A stretch of 10,354 nucleotides of DNA, taken from NCBI GenBank assembly GCA_003133485.1, contig PKXR01000036.1:25053-35406 (forward strand). The letters run 5' to 3'. The position numbers and the translations under genes are program-made. Each line of letters begins with the position of its first letter. Position 1 is the stretch's first letter. This document shows, piece by piece, positions 1-5,860 of this stretch. This DNA comes from Candidatus Dormiibacterota bacterium. Lineage in GTDB: Bacteria > Chloroflexota > Dormibacteria > UBA8260 > Bog-877. The notes beneath the pieces are model-generated. The model saw only the letters and a list, made by a program, of their open reading frames with translations. It searched no databases and was not told the DNA's origin.

Positions 1-1
1 G

Positions 2-463
2 CTTGGGAGCCTCGGTCCCGTGGTCGAGCTTGGGGCAGGTACCGGCTATTGGGCTTACCTGCTTCGGGAGATGAACACCGACATCATCGCCTTCGACCAA
101 GCTCCCCCTGGCGGCTCCCGGACTAACCGCTACCACCCAGACACCTCCACCTGGACGGAGGTCCTGGAGGCCGATCAGACGGTGCTCACTGCCCATCGCG
201 AGCGAGCACTCTTTGTCTGCTGGCCACCACTCTTCTCGTCACTTGGCGACTGCTTGACCTTCTATCCAGGCGATACGGTCGCGTGGTTGGGGGACGATGG
301 GTTTCGAACTGCCCGCCCTCAGGGCTTGCGAGAGGAGTTTCGCCAGTTGGCCGTTTATCCGGCACGTGCAGTGGAGCCTTTCCCTGGTGTTCCGGCAACG
401 CTTAGCCTCTGGCGACGGCGCGATCGACGACCGTCCCAAGCTCCTTCCACGGAATCCGACTAG
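2..463 (+). CDS. Methyltransferase-like protein, 5' end cut by the window edge
   Basis: The reading frame is open from base 2, and the codons before the GTG at 20 (reading LGSLGP) continue sensibly into the first motif, so the true start lies outside the window. The fragment has 153 residues. A glycine-rich SAM-binding motif (VVELGAGTGYW, residues 7-17) is followed by an acidic residue at the end of the next strand (AFDQAPP). NRYHP, LFVCWPP and a late YPGDTVAWLGD segment come next. This order resembles a family of small class I methyltransferase-like proteins in which CWPP stands near the usual catalytic loop; the substrate is unknown to me. The C-terminal stretch is basic (LWRRRDRRP). It converges on the next gene with 45 bases between stops and no convincing terminator. 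Family assignment is by motif pattern only. Confidence 0.72.
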   Translation, partial: LGSLGPVVELGAGTGYWAYLLREMNTDIIAFDQAPPGGSRTNRYHPDTSTWTEVLEADQTVLTAHRERALFVCWPPLFSSLGDCLTFYPGDTVAWLGDDGFRTARPQGLREEFRQLAVYPARAVEPFPGVPATLSLWRRRDRRPSQAPSTESD

Positions 464-508
464 CGAACTAGGCCCGTGTATAACCCCGTTCGGGAGTCGT
501 CCTCCACC

Positions 509-1342
509 TTATGAAGCGGACCCCTTAGCGGCCTGAAGGGTGTAACTGTGGGCGAGGCGCCAAGGGCGATCAGCTAAACGGAATTCCCCACCCTCTACTT
601 GTTCCATCAGACCAGGAAGCGCATTCCAGGGCACGCTGTCGTGCTCGGTTAGTCCAGTGATCCGCAGGCTCTGACTTAGCAAGGCGCTCACGATCTCCCC
701 AAGTCCGTGGCTCCACGCATACGCAGTGTTGTACTCGAACGTCGTATCTGTCGCTACGTACGTGCCTTCGTCGGTATCAAGAGTGGGCTCAGGCCTGCCG
801 AAGTAGGGGTGTTCCACCGCCAGGAGGCCGTCTGGACGGGGGTTTCCGAGCGCCCACAACATCGGATGACCTTCGCGCAGGAATAGTCGGCCCCCGGGGA
901 CCAGCAACGTGGAAACGACCTCGGCCCACCTTTCGATGTCCGGAAGCCAGCACAAGGCACCAATCCCCGTGTACACGAGGTCGAATCTCCCCGCTCCCAG
1001 AGCGGTCACTGCGTCGTAGAGATCAGCCTCAACGAAACTGACGTCGGCAGCCGTCTCCGTCGCCAACCGTCGCGCTTCCTGCAGAGCGGCGGGCGAGAAG
1101 TCCAGGCCGCTCATCTGGGCTCCGAGCCGCGCCAGCGAGACGGTGTCGGTACCGATGTGGCACTGGAGGTGAACGCCCCGCGCGCCGCGAATATTGCCCA
1201 GCTGCGGCCGGTCGAAGCGCACCACGTCGCTGAGGTATGTCGGGTCTTTCAAGAACCGGTCGACCGCGTAGTCGGGCGACTTGGCGTGGGCGGGCGCGCG
1301 CTCGTCCCAGTTTGCCAGGTTGACGGACCGATACTCGTCCAC
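509..1342 (-). CDS. Class I SAM-dependent methyltransferase
   Basis: A cytoplasmic protein of 277 residues with a Rossmann-type methyltransferase fold. The N-terminus (NLANWDERAPAH) is the pattern seen in ubiquinone/menaquinone-type methyltransferase relatives. The SAM motif is the variant HLQCHIGTDT (about residues 58-67) in place of the common DLGCGTG, followed by GLDFSPAAL, where the acidic residue should bind the ribose of SAM, then VEADLYD, FDLVYTGIGALCWLPDIERW and the post-motif PGGRLFLREGHPML. The family is common in bacteria and its substrate is unassigned. The start is a GTG at 1342, because an in-frame stop lies just upstream. No Shine-Dalgarno sequence precedes it, but a good -10 box lies eight bases upstream, so the transcript may be leaderless. 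It stands alone, separated from fabF by 219 bases. Confidence 0.85.
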   Translation of the reverse strand: MDEYRSVNLANWDERAPAHAKSPDYAVDRFLKDPTYLSDVVRFDRPQLGNIRGARGVHLQCHIGTDTVSLARLGAQMSGLDFSPAALQEARRLATETAADVSFVEADLYDAVTALGAGRFDLVYTGIGALCWLPDIERWAEVVSTLLVPGGRLFLREGHPMLWALGNPRPDGLLAVEHPYFGRPEPTLDTDEGTYVATDTTFEYNTAYAWSHGLGEIVSALLSQSLRITGLTEHDSVPWNALPGLMEQVEGGEFRLADRPWRLAHSYTLQAAKGSAS

Positions 1343-1350
1343 GATCGGCG

Positions 1351-1356
1351 ATTATC
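1351..1356 (-). promoter_or_regulatory. Candidate -10 box of a leaderless promoter
   Basis: On the minus strand the hexamer GATAAT matches TATAAT at five of six positions and lies eight bases before the GTG start of the methyltransferase at 1342. With normal spacing, transcription would begin at or next to that GTG. No convincing -35 hexamer is visible, and there is no ribosome binding site, which agrees with a leaderless message. This is inference from spacing. Confidence 0.4.
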
Positions 1357-1530
1357 GCATCTAAGTCAGCCGGATCCAGATCACATCAGCACTTATGGAG
1401 TCCAGCTCCTACTGGGGTTCCAACGCGCACCGCCAACGTGAGTAATGAGCTGTGCAGCGAATAACGAACCGCATTTGTGCCGCGAGCACATCCTCGCCTC
1501 CCCTCTCGACGGCTCCGACTGGACTGCTGA

Positions 1531-1551
1531 CGCGACGCTCAGCGCTCCGCG
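1531..1551 (-). terminator. Weak hairpin after fabF, possible terminator
   Basis: About ten bases past the fabF stop, the minus strand can fold an outer CGCG/CGCG stem and an inner CGC/GCG stem around a TGA loop, with an asymmetric internal loop between them. There is no T-tract, so intrinsic termination is doubtful. Confidence 0.22.
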
Positions 1552-1561
1552 GAAGCCTTCG

Positions 1562-2827
1562 TCACTCCGAGAAACGCCGGAATGCGAGACACGCGTTGTG
1601 GCCGCCGAATCCGAAGGAGTTGTTCAGCACCAGCTTGGGGTCCACCCGGCGCGCCCCTTCGGTCACGTAGTCCAAGTCACACTCTGGATCCGGATCCTGA
1701 AAGTTAATGGTCGGCGGCACACGCCCGTCGACGATAGCCATAACCGAGAAGATCGACTCGATGGCGCCTGCCCCACCAAGGCTGTGACCGGTCATTGACT
1801 TGGTGGAGGAGATCGGTATGAGGCGGGCACGCTCCTCCCCAAGGGCCTGCTTGATGGCCGAGGTTTCCGCCGAATCGTTGAGCTCGGTAGAGGTGCCGTG
1901 GGCATTAATGTAGTCGACATCCTCGGGACGGGCACCGGCTTTCTCGATGGCCCTCCTTATGGCGTAGCGGGCTCCCCGGCCGCTGGGGTCGGGCGCCGTC
2001 AGGTGGTGAGCGTCCGCGGTGGCGCCGTAGCCCACCACCTCGGCGAGGATGCGGGCTCCGCGGCGGCGGGCGTGGTCGAGTTCCTCCAAGATCACGATCC
2101 CGCAGGATTCAGCAACCACAAATCCGTCTCGGCCCTTATCGAAGGGCCGACTGGCATGCTCCGGGTCATCGTTGCGCTGAGACAGAGCCCGCATAGCAGC
2201 GAAGGCCCCCACCGCCAAAGGAGTGACCGAGGCCTCGCTGGCACCGGCCACGCAAGCGACGGCGTCGCCGCGGCGGATGATCTCGGCAGCTTCACCGATC
2301 GCGTGGGCGCCGGTGGCGCAGGCGGAGATCAGAGCGAAATTGGGACCGCAGGCCTGTAGCTTCATCGCGATCTCGCCAGCCGCAATATCAGCCAGGATCA
2401 TCGGGACCGTGAAGGGGCTGAGCCTTCGAGGACCACGATCCCTAAGCGTGTAGCTAGCCTCCTCTGTGACCTTGAGGCCGCCGATTCCCGAGCCGACGAT
2501 CACTCCGACCTCGTATCGGTTGGAATCGTCGATCGTGAGGCCGGACTGTTCCATTGCCTCTGCCGTGGCGGCCAGAGCGAACTGGGTGAAGCGAGCGGTC
2601 CGGTTGGCCTGCTTGCGGTCGATGAAGTCGACCGGGTCGAAGTCCCGGACCTCGCCCGCCATCTGGGAGGCGTAGGACTCCGGGTCGAAGCTCTGGATCC
2701 TGGCGATGCCGTTGCGGCCGGCCAGCAGACCCTCCCAAGTGGGCTCCACGCCCACCGCCAGCGGAGTCACCGCCCCCATGCCCGTCACCGCCACCCGGCG
2801 GCGATCGGAAGGCGTCGGTGTGCTCAC
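1562..2827 (-). CDS. fabF: 3-oxoacyl-ACP synthase II (FabF)
   Basis: This condensing enzyme elongates acyl-ACP with malonyl-ACP in cytoplasmic type II fatty-acid synthesis. It has 421 residues, the usual length. The complete Cys-His-His thiolase-fold triad is visible: Cys170 in ISACATGAH, His310 in INAHGTSTELND and His348 in STKSMTGHSLGGAGA, with Lys343 in the same loop. The C-terminal NNSFGFGGHNA is characteristic. One departure is AESCGI (residues 239-244), where most relatives have GEGAG or similar. The GTG start at 2827 overlaps the fabH stop as GTGA, and a GAGGAG ribosome binding site (2836-2841) sits eight bases upstream inside fabH, so the two genes are translationally coupled. A ketosynthase from a specialised pathway is possible, but the fabH and accDA neighbours argue for housekeeping lipid synthesis. 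Confidence 0.96.
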   Translation of the reverse strand: MSTPTPSDRRRVAVTGMGAVTPLAVGVEPTWEGLLAGRNGIARIQSFDPESYASQMAGEVRDFDPVDFIDRKQANRTARFTQFALAATAEAMEQSGLTIDDSNRYEVGVIVGSGIGGLKVTEEASYTLRDRGPRRLSPFTVPMILADIAAGEIAMKLQACGPNFALISACATGAHAIGEAAEIIRRGDAVACVAGASEASVTPLAVGAFAAMRALSQRNDDPEHASRPFDKGRDGFVVAESCGIVILEELDHARRRGARILAEVVGYGATADAHHLTAPDPSGRGARYAIRRAIEKAGARPEDVDYINAHGTSTELNDSAETSAIKQALGEERARLIPISSTKSMTGHSLGGAGAIESIFSVMAIVDGRVPPTINFQDPDPECDLDYVTEGARRVDPKLVLNNSFGFGGHNACLAFRRFSE

Positions 2828-3999
2828 CTGGAGATCTCCTCGTGCTCCTGCGAGGGCTGCTCTTTCGGCCCCGCGCTCCGCCGTCTAGGCTCCAGTTCTC
2901 CGGGGTCGTCGATGACCACCCCAGTCGGCTGCCAGCGCAGCAAAGCCCCGCCCCAAGTCAGCCCGGCTCCGAAGGCTACCAAACAGACCAGTTCGCCGTC
3001 GCGGCAGCGTCCCTGGCGCTCAGCTTCCGCCAGCGCCAGTGGGATCGAGGCGGAGGAGGTGTTGCCCAGGCGGTCCACGTTGCACGCGAAGCGTTCGAAC
3101 GGCACCCCGAGCCGCCCGGCGGCGGTGCCAAGGATCCGAGAGTTGGCCTGGTGGGGCACGATGAGGGAGATCTGGTCCGGCTCGATCCCGGCCGCGCCTG
3201 TGAGTCGAAGCACGATCTGCTCCAGGATCTTGGTGCTGAAGCGGAATACTTCCCGGCCGTCCATGTGGACCACCCGGTCCAGGGCCCTGTCGGACGCGGC
3301 GTACTCGGGAAGTGGGGTCGATGGCGTCTCCGCAGGCGGGCGGTAGCGGATGGTGTCCAAAGCCCACGCCCCGCCGCCGTCTGCGCCCAGATCCAGGGCG
3401 ACGATCTCAGCCCCCTGTTGGTCGTGGCCGCCGATCAGGAAGGCGCCGGCGCCGTCACCGAATAGGACTGCGGTCGACCGATCGTTCCAGTCCAGCACCC
3501 GGCTGAAGATCTCGGCGGCCACCACCAGGACGATGCGGCTGAGTCCGCTCTGGATCATCGACTGGGCCAAGGCCACCCCATAGAGCGCCCCGGAGCAGGC
3601 TGCCTGGAGATCGAAGGCAGGTCCATGCGGACAGCCGAGCTCCGCCTGCAGTCGGCAGGCCAGGGAGGGAAAGGTTGCGTCCGGGGAGCTGCTTGAGCAG
3701 ATGACTGTGTCGACCGAGGTCGGCTCCATCCTCGCCGCAGCTAGTGCCGCTCTTGCTGCCCGGGCGGCGAGTTCCAAGAGCGTGAGTTCAGGCTCGGCTA
3801 CCCGCCGTTCTCGGATTCCGGTGCGGGACTGGATCCACTCGTCTGAAGTTTCGAGAAAGGTTTCGATCTCAGAATTGGACACCCGACACCCGGGCACAGC
3901 GGTGCCAATCCCGATCACCCGACAACCTGGCGAACCCGGGTGGAGCCCGTTGCTGCCGATGGCGCCAGCCTCTCCGAACCAGGGCAACCCCACACGCAT
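2824..3999 (-). CDS. fabH: 3-oxoacyl-ACP synthase III (FabH)
   Basis: This enzyme starts fatty-acid chains by condensing an acyl-CoA primer with malonyl-ACP. The Cys-His-Asn triad is intact: Cys135 in DLQAACSGALYG, His283 in IVPHQANSRIL and Asn313 in RLGNTSSASIPLAL. TSDEWIQSRTGIRERR (51-66) and LFGDGAGAFLIG (179-190) are family signatures. At 391 residues it is longer than the usual 310-340: about 25 residues precede the first strand (RVIGIG) and about 35 charged residues follow the normal end (WGGALLRW). The tail is real because it reads into the fabF overlap. The head could be over-long: ATG at 3999 has no clear ribosome site, and GTG codons lie at residues 3 and 28. It is the first gene of the fabH-fabF operon, divergent from accD. 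The 11-bp inverted repeat at 4022-4062 lies just upstream. Confidence 0.95.
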   Translation of the reverse strand: MRVGLPWFGEAGAIGSNGLHPGSPGCRVIGIGTAVPGCRVSNSEIETFLETSDEWIQSRTGIRERRVAEPELTLLELAARAARAALAAARMEPTSVDTVICSSSSPDATFPSLACRLQAELGCPHGPAFDLQAACSGALYGVALAQSMIQSGLSRIVLVVAAEIFSRVLDWNDRSTAVLFGDGAGAFLIGGHDQQGAEIVALDLGADGGGAWALDTIRYRPPAETPSTPLPEYAASDRALDRVVHMDGREVFRFSTKILEQIVLRLTGAAGIEPDQISLIVPHQANSRILGTAAGRLGVPFERFACNVDRLGNTSSASIPLALAEAERQGRCRDGELVCLVAFGAGLTWGGALLRWQPTGVVIDDPGELEPRRRSAGPKEQPSQEHEEISR

Positions 4000-4021
4000 T
4001 CAAGGCCAGGATGGCCCCCCT

Positions 4022-4062
4022 GGTTACGGCCCAGCCTCACTCATCTTGTAGGGGCCGTAACC
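4022..4062. promoter_or_regulatory. Inverted repeat between fabH and accD, candidate operator
   Basis: A perfect 11-bp inverted repeat, GGTTACGGCCC (4022-4032) and GGGCCGTAACC (4052-4062), is separated by 19 bases. The arm centres are 30 bp apart, close to three helical turns, which suits one protein dimer or two cooperating dimers on one DNA face. It lies 22 bases from the fabH start and 97 bases from the accD start. A weaker, similar half-site (CTACGG) occurs at 4073-4078. There is no T-tract, so it is not a standard terminator. As RNA it would form a hairpin just before the fabH start, so control of translation is an alternative. The regulator is unknown. Confidence 0.55.
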
Positions 4063-4148
4063 TTGCGGGGTGCTACGGGACTCTGCTTGAGTCAGTGGTG
4101 ACGTCGGAGCCGTGCTGCCGTGCGGTGCCTCGAGCGCTGAGCTCGTGA

Positions 4149-4154
4149 GGGAGG
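4149..4154 (+). promoter_or_regulatory. Ribosome binding site that fixes the accD start
   Basis: GGGAGG lies five bases before the ATG at 4160. It supports that ATG over the in-frame GTG at 4112, whose added 16 residues resemble nothing in AccD proteins. Confidence 0.75.
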
Positions 4155-4159
4155 AAACG

Positions 4160-5017
4160 ATGTCGGCGAGCCCCACCCACACCCCGCCCCAGGCCGCCGC
4201 GGCCCAGGAGAGCGGGTCAGTCGTCTGCGCCGTTTGCAGCTCCAGTCGATCCACGGCCGAGGCGGAGGCGAATCTCTACGTCTGCCCGGCCTGCGGTGCC
4301 CACGCCCGCATCAGCGCCCACGAACGGATCCGCCAACTCGCCGACCCCGGCAGCTTCAAGGTGTGGGATGTCGGGCTTCAGGGCCGAGACCGGCTGGGCT
4401 TCTTCGACACAAGAGCCTACGTAGATCGGCTGGACGAAGCGCGGCTCCGCCAGCACCTACCCGACGCAATTCTCACCGGGGCGGCTCACGTCAGTTCAAT
4501 TCCGATTGGGTTGGCGGCATTCGACTTCGGATTCTTGGGAGGTAGCCTTTCCACCGCGGTGGGCGAGCGCCTCGCCCGGGCCATCGAGGCCAGCGCCGAA
4601 GCCCGGATGCCGTTCGTCTGCGTCACCTCATCGGGAGGCGCCCGCATGCAGGAGGGGGTCTTCTCCCTGATGCAGATGGCCAAGAGCGTCTCGGCCCTTC
4701 ATGACCTGGCCGAGCGCCACCTCCCGTTTGTCTCGATCCTGGTCGACCCCACCATGGGTGGCAGCATCGCCAGCTTCGCGGCTCTGGGCGACGTGATCCT
4801 GGCCGAGCCCAAGGCGATGATCGGGTTCACCGGGGCGAGAGTGATCACTCAGGCGACCTATGAGCAGCTGCCCGCCGGCTTCCAGACCAGCGAGTTCCAC
4901 CACGCTCGCGGGCTGATTGACCAGGTCGTGGACCGCCGTCAGTTACGCGAGGTGCTGTCCCAGTTGCTCCGGGTGCTGTCAGCTCCTCCGGGAGACATCG
5001 ACAAGTCCGCCGCATGA
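4160..5017 (+). CDS. accD: Acetyl-CoA carboxylase carboxyltransferase subunit beta (AccD)
   Basis: With AccA it transfers the carboxyl group from biotin carrier protein to acetyl-CoA, giving malonyl-CoA for fatty-acid synthesis. The protein has 285 residues. The N-terminal zinc ribbon is complete: Cys23 and Cys26 (VVCAVC), Cys42 and Cys45 (VCPACGAH). The crotonase-like domain follows closely the pattern of E. coli AccD: FDFGFLGGSLSTAVGER, SSGGARMQEGVFSLMQMAK, DPTMGGSIASFAALGD, AEPKAMIGFTGARVI and LPAGFQTSEF. It lacks the long acidic/proline tail of the E. coli protein and ends soon after the last domain. The strong GGGAGG site sets the start. Its stop overlaps the accA start as ATGA, so equal production of the two subunits by coupled translation is likely. 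It is transcribed away from fabH. No biotin carrier or biotin carboxylase gene is in view. Confidence 0.96.
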   Translation: MSASPTHTPPQAAAAQESGSVVCAVCSSSRSTAEAEANLYVCPACGAHARISAHERIRQLADPGSFKVWDVGLQGRDRLGFFDTRAYVDRLDEARLRQHLPDAILTGAAHVSSIPIGLAAFDFGFLGGSLSTAVGERLARAIEASAEARMPFVCVTSSGGARMQEGVFSLMQMAKSVSALHDLAERHLPFVSILVDPTMGGSIASFAALGDVILAEPKAMIGFTGARVITQATYEQLPAGFQTSEFHHARGLIDQVVDRRQLREVLSQLLRVLSAPPGDIDKSAA

Positions 5018-5850
5018 CCTCTACTGAAGGCGATGGCAGCGCCACCGTCGAGGAGCAGGCCGCGGCGTGGGCTCAGGTAGAGGGGGCTAGACATCCCGAT
5101 AGACCGTATTCCCTGGATCTGATCAATCGCTGCCTCGACGACTTCATTGAGCTCCACGGTGACCGACAGGGGGGCGACGACGCGGCGATGGTGATCGGGC
5201 TCGCCAGGTTGGGCGGACGGCGCCTTGGGGTGGTCGCCAATCAGAAAGGACGCACCCTGGAGGAGCGCGGCCGGCGGAACTTCGGCATGGCCCATCCGGA
5301 GGGCTATCGAAAGGCGCAGCGGCTGTTCGCTCTGGCCGGCCGGCTCCAGCTACCGGTGATCAGCTTTATCGACACCCCGGGCGCTTATCCCGGAGTGGCG
5401 GCGGAGGAGCGGGGCCAGGCCTGGGCGATTGCTCAGACCCTGGAGGCGCAGCTGGCACTTCCCACGCCCTATTTGGCGGTGGTGATCGGAGAGGGGGGCA
5501 GTGGGGGCGCCCTGGCCACCCTGCTCGCCGACTCGGTCCTGATCTTGGAGCACGCCTTCCTCTCGGTGGCCTCGCCTGAGGCGGCGGCCGCGATCCTCTT
5601 CCGGGACGCCGGCCGCAAACAGAGCGCGGCGGCGGCGCTCCGCCTCGAAGCCAAGAACTTACTCGAGTGGGGAATCGTGGACGAGATCGTTCCCGAACCG
5701 CCGGGCGGCGCCCATACCGACTGGGACGGCACTGCCGCCCTGCTCCGCCCCCGGCTGGAGGCCAAGCTCGAACAGCTGGTTAGCCAGGGGGTCGACCCCG
5801 CCCGCCGGCGGGAGCGCTACCGCAGGCTGGACGGCCTCTTCGAGGTCTGA
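5014..5850 (+). CDS. accA: Acetyl-CoA carboxylase carboxyltransferase subunit alpha (AccA)
   Basis: This is the partner of AccD in the cytoplasmic heterotetrameric carboxyltransferase and supplies the carboxybiotin-binding side of the active site. At 278 residues it is shorter than E. coli AccA (about 319), with a trimmed N-terminal helical region. The core is strongly conserved: ARHPDRPYSLDLI, FIELHGDR, RRNFGMAHPEGYRKAQRL, SFIDTPGAYPGVAAEERGQ and VIGEGGSGGALA, the last giving the glycine-rich oxyanion region. It ends with VDEIVPEPPGGAHTD and RYRRLDGLFEV, both typical. The ATG at 5014 overlaps the accD stop. The upstream GGGAGA is too far away to be ideal, so translation probably depends on coupling. 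The stop faces the decarboxylase stop across 10 bases, leaving no space for a separate terminator. Confidence 0.96.
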   Translation: MTSTEGDGSATVEEQAAAWAQVEGARHPDRPYSLDLINRCLDDFIELHGDRQGGDDAAMVIGLARLGGRRLGVVANQKGRTLEERGRRNFGMAHPEGYRKAQRLFALAGRLQLPVISFIDTPGAYPGVAAEERGQAWAIAQTLEAQLALPTPYLAVVIGEGGSGGALATLLADSVLILEHAFLSVASPEAAAAILFRDAGRKQSAAAALRLEAKNLLEWGIVDEIVPEPPGGAHTDWDGTAALLRPRLEAKLEQLVSQGVDPARRRERYRRLDGLFEV

Positions 5851-5860
5851 CCCGACCGGA

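Larger units (their letters stand above)
1343..1561. other. Intergenic region upstream of the methyltransferase, downstream of fabF
   Basis: These 219 bases hold the methyltransferase promoter candidate at one end and the end of the fabF transcript at the other. The short open frames crossing it have no recognisable motifs and run on antisense into fabF, so no gene is called. A GC-rich imperfect hairpin lies near the fabF stop (listed separately). Nothing else was recognised. Confidence 0.5.

Noticed and set aside
297..320. TTCGAA motif resembling a tRNA T-loop
   Set aside because: The flanking bases do not pair as a T-stem, there is no acceptor or anticodon arm, and it lies inside the first coding region.
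464..508. Terminator between the two methyltransferase genes
   Set aside because: Only a CCCG-TT-CGGG short stem is visible, with no T-tract and too tight a loop.
1898..2359. Plus-strand open frame of 153 codons
   Set aside because: It is antisense to fabF and is glycine/alanine-rich shadow coding without motifs.
2818..3465. Plus-strand open frame of 215 codons
   Set aside because: It is antisense to fabH, whose catalytic residues are all in the minus frame. The translation is low in recognisable structure.
4112..4159. Upstream GTG start for accD
   Set aside because: It adds 16 residues unlike AccD N-termini and lacks a ribosome site. The ATG at 4160 has GGGAGG five bases upstream.
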